Origin: Platanthera guangdongensis
Taxonomy: Eukaryota; Streptophyta; Magnoliopsida; Asparagales; Orchidaceae
Direction: 5' to 3'
NCBI GenBank assembly: GCA_039583875.1
Contig: CM077162.1
Coordinates: 110,703,808 to 110,767,807 of the forward strand
DNA length: 64,000 nt
A program made the translations under genes and the position numbers. Within the stretch, counting starts at the first letter, position 1, and every line of letters begins with the position of its first letter. Below are positions 43,443 through 55,000 of this stretch, piece by piece. Below the pieces are notes generated by a model. That model worked only from the letters and a program-made list of their open reading frames with translations. It made no database searches and was not told the origin of the DNA.

Positions 43443-44138
43443 TTAGATGTTGGATAGGTCTTCACCTGCACATAAGATAATTAATTTATTTTTGACCCAG
43501 TTTACCTTGGGCCTAGGTTGATAACCTTTAAACTCTGAAATAAAAGACATCCCAGGTTGACTCTTATATCCTTCAGGATGATATCTCCTTGGAGGTATAA
43601 TCCATTCAGTATAAGGGTTAAATATTTGGGATGAGGAACCCTTAGGATTGAATTTTGATTTGCCCTTGAAAGACTTTCCAGAGCTCTGACCTCTGTTCGA
43701 CGATCGTGGAGCTGCGTTCGACGATCTGGGGTCAGATTGTCGAGCTCCGTTCGACGGTCGACTATGGCAGAGTTCAGGTACTTGAGATCGTCGACCTGAG
43801 TTCGACGATTTTGCCTGAGATCGTCGATCTGCGTTCGGCGATCGTCGATCTCCATTCGACGATTTCTGCTGGGTCTTGATTTTCTTGGGCAGATCAGAAT
43901 TTTTCCTAGCTACCTCTATAACTCCCTTTCCTTTATCAGAAATGAATTTGATTGGAGTTGTTAGAACTATGGGTTGGTTGGATGAACCACCCAAGCCCAG
44001 TGTACTATTAAATCTGGAGTTCACTGTGCTTGTGATGTCCATCAGCTTGATGCTTCTCCCATTAAGGGATTCTTCAAGCTTCTTGGCCTTAGATAGCTCA
44101 CCTTTCAGTGAAGCTATCTGCTCCCTACAACACTCCAA
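43443..44138 (-). pseudogene. SIRE-2 gag, C-terminal part
   Basis: Continuous frame of 231 codons. It starts in a heptad-like acidic/basic segment (MECCREQIASLKGELSKAKK), then a P/S-rich region, and then an R/S/N/D-rich repeat segment (SSNGDRRSPNADRRSQ and similar) encoded by a palindromic DNA array (43690-43866). The end is a conserved tail (YTEWIIPPRRYHPEGYKSQPG). It probably follows on from a segment like the end of SIRE-1 gag at 35046. The frame at 43502-43855 is a shifted shadow through the same array. Confidence 0.8.
43690..43866. repeat. Palindromic array inside gag coding region
   Basis: Plus-strand units of the form GATCGTCGAYCTNCGTTCGA CGATC, five or six in number. On the coding strand they are read as SSNxxRRS-type residues without breaking the frame. 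Confidence 0.85.
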
Positions 44139-44154
44139 CTCCTGAGAGAGTTTG

Positions 44155-46391
44155 AGGTAGCGGAAAGGAAAAATAGAACCCTTATTGAATCTGCCACTAC
44201 ATTGTTGTCAGATGCTCACCTTCCTCTATATTTTTGGGCAGAGGCAGTGAACACCTCCAACTATGTGTTGAACAGAAGTTTAATACATAAACTGAAGGGC
44301 AAGACTCCCTATTTATTACTCAAAGGGAAGAAACCTAAAATAGATTATTTTAGAATTTTTGGTTGTATTTGCTATATACACAATAATGACAAGAAGTATT
44401 TAGCAAAATTTCAAGCTAAAGCTGATGAAGAAGTGTTTCTGGGATACTCCATGATCAGTAAGGCTTATAGGATTTATAATAAATCAACTCTTAAAATTGA
44501 AGAATCTGTTCACATATCTTTTGATGAAACTAACATGTCTTTTAAGGAGAAGAACACTTCTATCATAGAACCTTTGCAGGTACATTCTCTTGTTGAAGAC
44601 TTGGACAGATTACAAATCATTCAAAAAAGGAAAGCAGTGAGGATGAAGAAGACAATCAACACCTTGAAGAGAAACTTCTTGAAGAGCCAGTTGTTGTACC
44701 ACAAGAGGAAACAACAACATAGGTTGGTGAACAATCAACACCCCCTGTTGATTTAGTAACATCAAGAGACCATCCAATTTCCCAAGTAATTGGAGACATC
44801 TCAGCTGGTGTGCAAACCAGAAATCAGGTCAACCAAAACCTGTTGCACACTTGCTTCCTATCTCAAATTGAACCTCAATCCATTCAAGATGTAGAGCAAG
44901 ATCCACACTGGATCATTGCAATGCAAGAAGAGTTGCATCAATTTTAAAGGAACAAAGTTTGGGAACTAGTACCAAAGACTAAGGATCACTCCATTGTTGG
45001 AACAAAGTGGGTGTTCAGAAACAAATTGGATGATCAAGGAGTAATTGTAAGGAACAAGGCAAGCCTAGTTGCTCAAGGGTACTCTCAAGAAGAAGGCATA
45101 GACTATGACCAGACTTTTGCACCAGTTGCAAGGTTGGAGGCTATTAGAATCTTCTTAGCATATGCAACACACAAAGGCTTCAAAGTATACCAGATGGACG
45201 TAAAAAGTGCTTTTCTCAATGGAGATATCAAAGAAAAAGTTTATGTCAGACAACCTCCAGGTTTCATCTCTCCATCTCATCCTGATTATGTTTTTAAGCT
45301 AAACAAAACATTATATGGTCTCAAGCAAGCTCCTAGATCATGGTATGAGACCCTAGCATGCTTTCTCCTGAAAAATGAATTTATAAGGGGTAGAGTAGAC
45401 CAAACTCTTTTTATTAGAACCCATAAGTCTCATACCCTACTAGTACAAATCTATGTAGATGATATTATTTTTGGTTCTACTGATTCAAATTTGTGCAGAA
45501 GGTTCTCCAACCTAATGCATTCTAAATTTGAAATGAGTAGCATGGGTGAGCTATCCTTCTTTCTAGGATTGCAAGTCAAACAACATGCTGAAGGCATATT
45601 CATTTCTCAAAGCAAGTATGCAAAAGAATTGGTTAAGAAATTTGGTATGTCTGAAGCATCTTGTATGAAAACACTTATGCCTACTAATGTTGTATTGGAT
45701 GCTGATGAACATGGGAAACCTGTTGATCAGACAACATATAGAGCAATGATTGGCTCTTTACTGTACCTTACAGCTAGTAGACCTGACATAATGTTTGCTA
45801 CATGCATATGTGCTAGATTCCAAGTGAGCCCTAGATAGTCACACCTAACATTAGTTAAAAGGATTCTCAGGTATATTAAAAGTTATCCAAATCTAGGTCT
45901 TTGGTATCCAAAAGACTCAGTATTTGATTTAACTGGATTTTCTGATGCTAATTATGTTTAGGAAAAGCACCAGTGGAACTTGTCAGTTTCTTGGTGACAG
46001 ACTTGTCTCTTGGTTTTGCAAGAAACAAACATCTGTGTCAACTTCAATTGCTGAAGCTGAATATATGGTTGCAGGTAGTTGTTGTTCACAAATATTGTGG
46101 ATTCAAAACCAACTCCTAGACTATGGCTACAACTTAGAGAAGTCTAAAATCTTTTGTGATAATACCAGTGCTATTTCTATAGGTCAAAATCCAGTCCTCC
46201 ATAGTAGGACAAAACACATAGAAATTAGGCATCACTTCTTAAGGGATAATGTTAAGAAAAATAAAATTGAACTTCAATATATCCCAACTAATTTGCAAAG
46301 GGGAGATATTTTCACCAAACCCTTGGATGAAAAGAAACACACCTTCTTCCTAAATCAGTTAGGAATGTTAGATGGAGGAAGTTTAAAATAA
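44155..46391 (+). pseudogene. SIRE-1 pol: integrase end, RT, RNase H
   Basis: Opens inside integrase at [19 protein letters not shown], so the catalytic glutamate is present but the zinc region and both aspartates are missing. A one-base insertion near 44625 shifts the frame through the variable linker. RT resumes before 45011: [50 protein letters not shown]. Stops occur at 44945 (TAA), at 45836-45838 and near 45958, the last with a small deletion. RNase H runs on to 46391 ([46 protein letters not shown]). Confidence 0.92.
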
Positions 46392-46469
46392 TGTCCAAGA
46401 TTTTAAAACTCTAAAAATGATCAAGACTAGGCAAACTTCTCAATTTTTCTAGTGTCTAGAGTGTTTCTG

Positions 46470-46750
46470 GGCTCTGAACTGCGCTCGGCGATTTTCCCCC
46501 AGATCGTCGAACGGAGATCGATGCTTTCCGAAATCGTCGACCAGAGTTCAGCGCTTCTCAGATAGTGTTCAACTATCTCTCCTAGGTCAACGATCGTCGA
46601 ACGGCGCTCGACGATTTTGTTTTCTGAACTATCGTCGAACGGAGCTCAACGCTCTCCAATATCGTCGAACGGAGATCGACGATATTGAAGACCTTTCAGA
46701 TTCCTTTAGAAGCCCCGATCGTCGAACTGAGTTCAACGATCTTTCCTTTT
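46470..46750. repeat. TCGTCGA/TCGACGA array in SIRE-1 noncoding DNA
   Basis: Between RNase H and the extra ORF, counterpart of 39955-40240. Units include CAGATCGTCGAACGGAGATC and AATATCGTCGAACGGAGATC. Confidence 0.85.
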
Positions 46751-46888
46751 CTGTGTCGAACCCTAATATAAAATTCATTTTTCAGCCGTCGTTCTCCTTT
46801 TGCGCTTTCAATCTCTCTGCAAATTTTCTCTTTCCCTCCAAACCTCTCTACACTTGGTCGTTTGGTTGTTTATTTTTTGTAGGAAACC

Positions 46889-49800
46889 ATGGTCGTCTCC
46901 GTCGCCGTTCTGGCCGCCATGAAATTTGATGTAGGATTCGATATTGACATGGATTCTTTCAGCACCAGTGATCAAATCTTCCGAGATATTCTGGAACTGT
47001 TCAAGGAGCAAAAATTAGTTACTATCATGTCCACCAGAATCAAGTTGCCTGCTGATGAAATTAAGGAGTGGGTGTATACTGCCCACAACCAGGATCAAAA
47101 TACAGTTGTTGGCTCAATTTCTGGAACCCAGGTACCTCTGACACCTACTATTCTGACAGAGGTTTTTCAATTAAATTCTGGAAGAGACTCTGTTGAAATG
47201 TCTGGTGAATAATTTTCTATTATGCTTGATAGAATGGGTCATTCTGATGCAAACCCTAGCAAGCTGCTGAAAAAGAATTTGGATGTTGAGTACAGGTTTT
47301 TAGCTGATGTTGTGGGAAAAGTTCTGTTCGCCAAACATTCAGCCCATGATACCATCTCTAGGTATCAGCTGTGTTTGATGGGTGCTCTAGTGGATAGGAA
47401 ATAATTAAACTGGGGAGAGATTTTCTTTGATCTGATTAAGAAGAAGATAAATAAGAATTTTGTGAATTATGGAAGGATACTAGGGCTGTTTCTTCATAAC
47501 AGATGCCTTGCCCTGCTTGTATCAGATGGGATGCACATCAATGCCTCCAAGAGGCTCTCCTGTACCCTGTTTGGCAAGTGGGACAGACAGATTGTGAAGC
47601 CCAGCAGGCCCTCTGCAGCTGCAACTTCAGGCACAAGGACTGTTACAGTCTCTTCCCCTCAAGTCTCTGCCCCTGCAGAAGACTTGCCTGCTGCTTCTCC
47701 TCCTCCTCCACCTCTTATTTCATCTCCACCAGTCACCTCCACCATTCAAACTTCATTCACCATCCTCATTTCCAGTCCATCTCCAACTTCAGTTTCACCA
47801 ACTCCACCTCTAATAGAAGACATATTCCATCCTCTACATCACTACCCTCAACCAGTTCTTGACACATCATCTCACATTCCATCCTTCAATCTGATAGATG
47901 ATTCCTTTATGGATGATTCACCTTCATCCCCTCCTGATCTACCATCTTCATCCACATCTTACCAACAGTTACTCCAAGACATCATTGCTCAACCCTCCTT
48001 CACACCTTCTATCTCCATTCCACTATCTTCCCTTTCAACAATCCCCACACCTCAACCTTCCTTTCCCCCATCCACCAGTTCTCCTCCAACATATCTAGCT
48101 GTTCCTCCTTCATTCTCTACCTCTGCTCAAGTCCCTACTGAGCATGTAGATATTCCAGCCTTAGCAGACCGACTGTATGAGCTGATAGCTCCCAGGCTAT
48201 CACTCTTGTTGGAGACCTCCTTGGCTCCACTTCTACAGTCAGTTGCAGACCTTTCTGCCAGGCTCTCCTCCCTCATTCCTCAGGCAATCCCTTCCTTTGG
48301 GTGCCTTGATCCAGCTATCTCTGAATCTAGGCAGGGGGAGATGCCTCATGAAGTGGTAAGATTGTCTGCTGCTGCTGCCATTTCCTCTGTTCAAGCTGCT
48401 GTTACTTCAACTCAAGATCCAGCCTCAACACCACAGGTTGTAGTTTTCTCAGTGGACCTCAGGTCACTATTATCAGCTTTTGATTATATATATTTCAGCT
48501 ATCTTCCAGAGAGCACTGCAGTCCAGCCATCAGAAGATCTCTCCAAGGCCATTGTGCCCTTTTCCAGCTGTGACACCAGTATTGTTCATTCCTTTGTAAA
48601 TTCAGTTTATGCTGCTGCCCCTACTGCTGCCCCTGCTAGTTCTATTGCTGCTGCCCCTACCGCTGTTATTGATGGTTTTGCTACAGTTGTTGTGTCTGAT
48701 AGTCCTGATACTGTTGATGATTTAGTCTCTAAGGATATACTTATGACAGAAGCATATGATTTTGAGCCTGCTGTCACTGCTGATCTTGCCCCTGCTGATG
48801 TTCTTGTATCTGAAACTGCTATCTCTGAATCTGCTGCTGCCCCAGTTACTGCTGTTACTACTGCTGCTGTATCTTTTGAGAGTGTTGCTACTGAAAGTTC
48901 TGTATCTGCTGTATCTACTACTGCTGTTACATCTTCTGTCAGTATTATTTCTACTACTCTTTCTACTGCTGCTACAATTGCTGTCACTGTTGTTACATCT
49001 GCTCCAACCCAACTATAAAAAGACTACCTTAAAAGGATTGATGCTTTATATGATGAACAAAGCTCTGAAAGTGATCAGTTCAGAACTGATTCTGATGATT
49101 CCTCAGCTACTATAGCAAGGAAAAGAAAAGCAAGAAGCAAGGCAATGAAAAGAGTTCCTCCAGCAAAAGTAAAAGATACAAATGACATTCCCTACTATAT
49201 TCTGCATGACTGCCCTATAACAGAACATTGGATGCAATACTCCAAGAATCAATTAAATGCTATGAAGAAGAAGAGGAATCATGAGAAAGGTTCCTCTCAG
49301 TTCCATCATCCTCCTCCTCCTCCTCCTCCTTCACCTGGTGTAGGTGCAAGTGGTAGCTCTGCATCTCATCCCTCTGCCAGAAGTCAAACCCCCTATCAGC
49401 CGCAAGAAAGATCTCAACATAGGGGAAGCCAATCCAGAGGCTATCAGTCAAGGAGAGGAAGCTATAGAGGAAACCAAAGAGAACTTCAAGTTTATTCCAA
49501 AGGTTATTCCAGACGGCACCCATACTCAATGGAAGGACCAGGTTCATCTGATACTACTTAAGGTCCATTTCCCTACAAACTGAAAGAATTAGTCTCCTCC
49601 AGAGTACCTCCAGACAATCCCTCTAATAGATATGAGCCTCCAGTGCCTTTTGAGGATCCAGAGAACAATCCAACTTCTTGGACAGCTAGGATGAAAGAGT
49701 TAGCTGCTCTGGACCAGATCAAGAAAGCCAGAGAGCAAGGCAAAGACACCTCCAGCATCACTACTTTATCTGAACAAAGGAAAAAGGAACTGGAAAGATA

Positions 49801-49975
49801 CTCCTCCAGCAAGTTCTTTGATTCTGAAAACTACATGAAGCTGCATCCTGAAGCTGTAGTACCAAGGCCAAAACAACAAACATCTCTAGGTGCAGCTGAT
49901 GACAGAAGATCAAAGAAGGAAGCTCTTAATCCAAACAGGGAAATAAAACTTATAAAAAGCAAAGAAAAGGAGTAA
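46889..49975 (+). pseudogene. SIRE-1 extra 3' ORF (env-like position)
   Basis: One reading frame of about 1,029 codons from ATG 46889 to TAA 49973-49975, interrupted only by stops at 47210, 47402, 49016 and 49559 and without frameshift. Same domain plan as SIRE-2: globular N-terminal domain (ILELFKEQKLVTIMSTRIKL, WVYTAHNQDQNTVVGSIS, TISRYQLCLMGALVDRK, NYGRILGLFLHNRCLALLV), then P/S/T-rich and A/V/T/S-rich tracts (about 47600-49010), RKRKARSKAMKRVPPAKVKD, IPYYILHDCPITEHWMQYSK, polyproline and a charged C-terminus. The N-terminal domain vaguely recalls conserved plant transposon-associated domains; I cannot name one with certainty. Function unknown; envelope role unproven. Confidence 0.82.
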
Positions 49976-50110
49976 TTCTGTAAGGTGACAATATATTCTG
50001 TTTTCTGATCTATCTGAGATATATCTGTGGTTCTGCTATGTTTTGTTGTTATATTGTTGTTCTGTATGTTTATAATTTTTTCATTATCTGTAAATAGTAA
50101 TCCTAACCCA

Positions 50111-50123
50111 AATAGGGGGAGAT
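50111..50123 (+). other. Polypurine tract of SIRE-1
   Basis: AATAGGGGGAGAT directly before the 3' LTR. Confidence 0.88.
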
Positions 50124-51770
50124 TGTTGGAACACCCTATTACTAATTTGGGTCAGGATCACTATGTCTCTTAGGAAACTTGTTTTGACCTCATTGTATAG
50201 ATCTAAAGGTCAAGTAGAATTGAGTCTAAGGGTTAGTACTTAGGTTTGGAAGCTGCCCTCAAGACCAGGTTTTTCAGTCTGGAAACTAAGTCATTTCGTC
50301 AAGCTCAGTACGACGAATCGTCGAACTCCAATCAACGATCGTTGAGCTCACTTCGAAGGATCGTCGAACTCCATTCGACGATCGCTGAGCTCAACTTCAA
50401 CAAGTCGTCGAACTCCATTCGACGATCTTCGAGCTCAGATCGACGATCTTGACTCCAGTTTGGTTCTCAATCTCTGAGCTCAGTTCGACGATAGTTGAGC
50501 TCAGATCGACGATCTCTGTTTCTGTCAAAGTCCAAATCTTTGAGCTCAGTTCGACGATAGTGGAGCTCAGTTCGACATTTTTCTGAAGAATTCAACGATT
50601 TTCAAGATTCAAATTTGGACAGCTGTGGAATTATTGTCAGCAATTAATTCCGAGATCTTGTAACCGTTTTCATTTATTCTGGAGCAAGTTTCAAAGGATT
50701 TTCAAGGAATGTTTTTATTGGACTTTCCTCTAGAAGACAATTACAGTTAAGGAAGTCATTTAATGACAGGCCAACGGCTATCTTGATAGTAGATTATTTC
50801 TATGCAGACATCAAGAGAATAAAAGATTAGATTTTTAAGAAATGAAAAAGAAGAACAAGGAGAGACACATATTCTGCAATATTCATTCTCTGCAAAAACT
50901 TCTTCTGCAAAACTTCTTATGCAAAACTTCTTTTGCAACAACTCTTACAACATCAATTACACAAGAGAAAGAGAAAGAGTTGCAGACATCCTTAGTCTCA
51001 AAGATTCACACAAGAACACCAACACCAAAAGGAGATCAACAAACTGAAATCTTCAGATCTCTTTTGATTCAAGTGTTCAAGGCCATAATCATTCAAGACT
51101 CCAGACACCTCACATTTCAGCTGTTGCTGAAATCATCATTTGCTGGAGATCAATTTTCTGAAGGCCTATCACCCTACTGCAAAGCTTCAATTCCTGAACA
51201 ACTACAGATCTCAGGGGGAGCTTTGATAACATCTCTGAATCCACATAGTCTTCTCACTGTGATTGAGAAAAGAATACTTCCATCACTCTCTCATCCCCAC
51301 CTCTGTAAAGGGTTTTTCAAACTCCCTTCAAAAGTTTGTGTGTGGTTTTTGAGCACCTTATCAAAAGCTCATTGGTGGCAAGACACCTGATCAAAAAATC
51401 TGGTTTGGTTTTTGAGCACCTTATCAAAAGCTCATTGGTGCCCAGGACACCTGATCAACTCATCCTGCAGCGGATTCCTACCTAGGGTGGTAGAAGAGTG
51501 GATGTACCTAGGTTGATTGGGTAACCACTATAGCTCCTTGTGTCTTCTGCTTGCTTGTTTTTCTTTTGTTTCTGGTTGTGGCTTGTGATTAGTTTCCTTT
51601 GTGGTTTGTGACTAGGTTGTTATGTGATTAGATAGTTTCTGTGATTAGATTTACTCTTTAGTTTTGCTTTCCTGTTCATATTAGAATACAACTGTTGTAA
51701 AAATTTTTAGCAAGCACCATACTCTATTCACCCCCCCTCTAGAGTATATCAGATCTAACACACACTTTCA
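50124..51770 (+). repeat. SIRE-1 3' LTR (1647 bp)
   Basis: Nearly identical to 31954-33586, array included (about 50290-50590). A few substitutions and small indels separate them (for example a repeated CTTCTTATGCAAAA near 50915), so insertion is not very recent. Confidence 0.93.
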
Positions 51771-51815
51771 GACCCCCTTCGTACCGTGTTTTGGGAACCG
51801 GGAGGGGGTCTTACA
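51771..51815 (+). repeat. LTR C, terminal remnant after SIRE
   Basis: Starts with the second gaccc copy and ends GGGAGGGGGTCTTACA. It is the last part of the LTR that begins at 28563. Confidence 0.85.
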
Positions 51816-52015
51816 GGTTGTTCGACCATCATCCAGACTACTCTTCATAGTACTCCACCCAAGCGACGCGGTGACGGTGACCCGCAAAAGTTTTCTTATT
51901 GTTCTTAACTTAGGAACCCAAATCAAAAAACCCCTTTGGTTACTTTCCCGCTTGCAATCCTTTTTTTATATAGCGAAATCACACTCCCTACTTGCACTCC
52001 TTGAGAGATCGATAT
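51816..52015. other. Unassigned spacer between LTR C and copy B
   Basis: Two hundred bases without similarity to any other segment here and with no coding frame. It may be the continuation of segment D (27740-28562), into which LTR C would have inserted, but no target duplication confirms this. Confidence 0.4.
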
Positions 52016-55000
52016 TGTAACATCCCTTATGCAACTATACCCCCTAGGAGTGGTTTTGTAATGATTATGTCATGACAAAATCCTAGGAAGCCCAAGAAGA
52101 CAAAGTGGACCTAGGAATATAGGTGGTTTCACTATGGTCTACAAATAGTAGATTTCTAAATACTAGGTTGGGATGATCAAGGGGCTTCACCATGACTCCA
52201 AGACCCCACCATAACCTCACCAATATATTGAAAGGCCCTAAGGGTCCATTGGAGTCAACCCAGGGTGGCCAAGTTGACCTAGGACCATCCTAAGCCTAAA
52301 TTGGGCAGGGTGCCCTAACTAAGGCAATGTTACCCTAATAAGCCCTAACTACCCTACCAAAGTCTTCCTAGACCTAAAGTGGGGTCAATGGGTCACCCAA
52401 GAACCATTGGGGTCAACTCTAGAGCCTGAGTTGACCTAAGTCAACTCTAGCCCTAACTTGGTCAAAGTACCCTTAATAAGGGACAAGTGAACTTCAAGGT
52501 GCCACGACAACCCTACCCATCCCTACCTACACCCTAGGGGAGGCTAATAGGTCACCAAGGACCTATTGATCGTGACACAAAAGCTCAATTTGACCAATGT
52601 CAACCCAAGGCAAGGTCAAGTCAAACTTAGCTAAAAAAGGGCTAACCCAAGCTCAAGCCACTAGCCACTTGGGCTAACCACACCCTAACCACTTTATAAT
52701 AGCTTTGTGGGCTACATGTAGGCTAGTGCCATGATATAATTCGGCCATGAAGGGCAGGAGAGAGAAAACTCCAAATTCCTCTATAATGGAGGAGAGAGAA
52801 AAGGAGGTAAAGGCCATTCATGGCATAGGGAAGCCAAGGGCCCTTCTTCTTTGCTTGCTTCATCTCCCCTAACAGCTCTGAGAAGATCAAGAGCTTTTCC
52901 ACCCCATTTCATTGACTGGATGCTCAGAACCACCATGGCCGAGAAATCCTATTCATGGCCATTAATGGTGCCATGAAGGAAGGCCCTTCTCCTCCCTCCA
53001 TTAAAGGCTGAGTTTAACTCCTCTAGGGAAGAGGAGAAGTTTTCAGCCATTTTCTGGCTGGATTGAGCCCAATTCACCTCCCCACCACAATGGCCGAGCC
53101 AAGCTATTCATGTCCATTAATGGCAGTGATGCCATGACCACCCCCTTCCCCATTTTAATGTTTTAAAAGCTTCACTGGACTACAAGGAGTCGTTTCCACT
53201 CTTGCCCCAGTGATTTTGAGTTACTCCACTGTATAGTTGCAGAAACCCGAGTGGCGCCACCACCACCATGGCATCCCGGCGATCGGCACGCCTCCAGACC
53301 GCAAACAAGGTCCTTCCCTTCTTCTTATTCCATGGGTAGATCTTAGGACTAATTATGGTAAAGGTTCGGGCCCAATTCAGCCAGATCCAAACTTTCAAAA
53401 CCATGGATTTCGGGAAAACTTCCGCTTGTCGGGATCGCCGAAAAATTCCCCTCTGGCGGCTGTGCCACCGCCTGGCGATAGCCACCACCTTGATGGAGGT
53501 GGTGGTGGCGGTGTCCGGCTAGGGAGGCGGCCGGATGGCTGGGAATTTGGCCGGGAAGTGGCTCCAGGATGGGATGATACTGGCCATCGGCTGGAGCTTG
53601 AAGACGACCAGATGTCGTTGGATGCGCTTTAAGATTCGTGCTAGAGGTGATTAAAACTATGGGTTATATTTACATAATATTTCATTTCTATCACAGAAAT
53701 TATATTTAATGTTTCTATTTATTAAAAATACCTAGGGACACCTACAGAAAAGGGATTAATATCAAAGTTGTAGCCCTAGGAGTGTACTTTATTTTAAAAT
53801 TAGTTTGAACCAGTTTGGTGGCCTGGTTTTACCAGGGCACTCATTTTGATGGGGTCTATACTTAGTGTTAGACAGAGATTAAAATGTGTGCCCCCACTTC
53901 ACCACAAGTCCAAAAGACCTAAAATTTGGACATGGAGTCACACTAAGCTATATTGAGGTCCTGTCCAAAAATGGGAATTTGTGGAGATAATTTTTCTATA
54001 CTTTTAGAAATTATTTAATAATCCTAGGGTAAATTAATTTAGGGACCTAAATACCTCCAAACCTTCACAAATTTTGGTGTGTGGTACTTAGGGTCATCAT
54101 GAGATTCTGTATAAATGTTCACCTCATTTTGAGTTGATTTGGTTGGGAAATGAGTAGACCCTAGTTTTGCCCTAAAAAGGGTATTTAGGTCAAAAGAGGA
54201 CCTTGTGGGATTGGGTTGCCAAACCACCTGAACAGAGGCTGAAATTTGGGCCACTGGTTTGACATGACTTTTTACACCCTCATATGGATTATGGGGTGGT
54301 TTGGGGTAGGATTGCCCTAGGACCCAAGTTCAAACCCTAAGTTTGTACTTTGGGGTTTTGAGAAGGGCATGGGGTCAAATGCCCTTGTATGGACTTGACA
54401 TTTGGTGGAGAGGACACTATGGTATCAAAAGTCCTCTGGAAAAAATCTTAGAGGATTTGGAGATGGTTAAATCCCTCAAAACCCTAACCCTAGCTTAGGA
54501 CACAACCCTTATACATGTAAGACAAGCCACCAAAACTTAATGAAAAGTTATGAAACTTGGGTAGTATGGTCATAGGGTTAATTAGAGCCTCTGGTGATTT
54601 TATTGATAATTTTGGAGCAATACACTTAGTACATGGAATTTCCCTTGATGTTCTTTTGGTTATTATGATCACACTATTTAGTAGGAAGTTATGAAAATTG
54701 GACAGAGGGTATTTTAGGTCCATATAATCATACTTGAATTTTATTATAATGTTTAGATGTGTATTTTCAGTACTTCCTTCACAAGTATTTAAGAATGCAG
54801 TTATATTCAAAAATAGATTCAGAGCTCAAGAATGGTTTGAAAATTATGAAACTCGTGTAAAGGTGTATTTAGGTCAATATTTACAGGAGGAAATTTTACC
54901 ATAATTTTTAGGTAAATATTTTCAGTAGTTGCTTCATTAATGTAGGAATGAGGATTTTTGTTTGAAATTAAAATCAGAACTCATTATTCATTGGAAAGTT

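Larger units (their letters stand above)
35047..44154 (-). mobile_element. SIRE-2, inverted, 5'-truncated
   Basis: Minus-strand order: end of gag (44138-43443), protease, integrase, RT, RNase H, extra ORF, purine tract, 3' LTR. Its 3' LTR is complete to its last base (35047) and abuts SIRE-1 gag. Its 5' LTR and the first two thirds of gag are missing, and it ends at about 44154 inside a short match (GGTAG) with SIRE-1 integrase. Confidence 0.87.
31954..51770 (+). mobile_element. Ty1/copia SIRE-lineage element SIRE-1 with an internal inverted SIRE-2
   Basis: LTRs at 31954-33586 and 50124-51770 face the same way and the flanks carry the duplication gaccc, so this was one integration. Plus-strand parts: LTR, primer site, gag (to 35046), then integrase from 44155, RT, RNase H, the extra ORF, purine tract and LTR. 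Gag end, protease and the front of integrase are absent and are replaced by 35047-44154. That segment is the 3' part of a second, related SIRE in the opposite direction. Lineage is shown by the extra 3' ORF, the copia domain order and the YVDD motif. Confidence 0.9.
44155..51770 (+). repeat. Right arm of large inverted repeat
   Basis: Reverse partner of 35047-42563; the two arms are about 7.5 and 7.6 kb. The outer edges are both LTR termini. Confidence 0.88.

Noticed and set aside
28558..51820. Target site duplication around LTR C
   Set aside because: cgctg on the left and ggttg on the right differ at two of five positions, too weak to claim.
53237..53632. Glycine-rich ORF in LTR B, with a counterpart near 63586-63842
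   Set aside because: It lies inside an LTR, the frame and start are not shared between the two copies, and the sequence is low-complexity. Conservation is explained by the LTR pair.
52016..53960. Host gene with repeated ATGGCC/CCATTAATGG words
   Set aside because: The segment is duplicated at 62233-64000 as the LTR pair and has no sustained reading frame in either copy.
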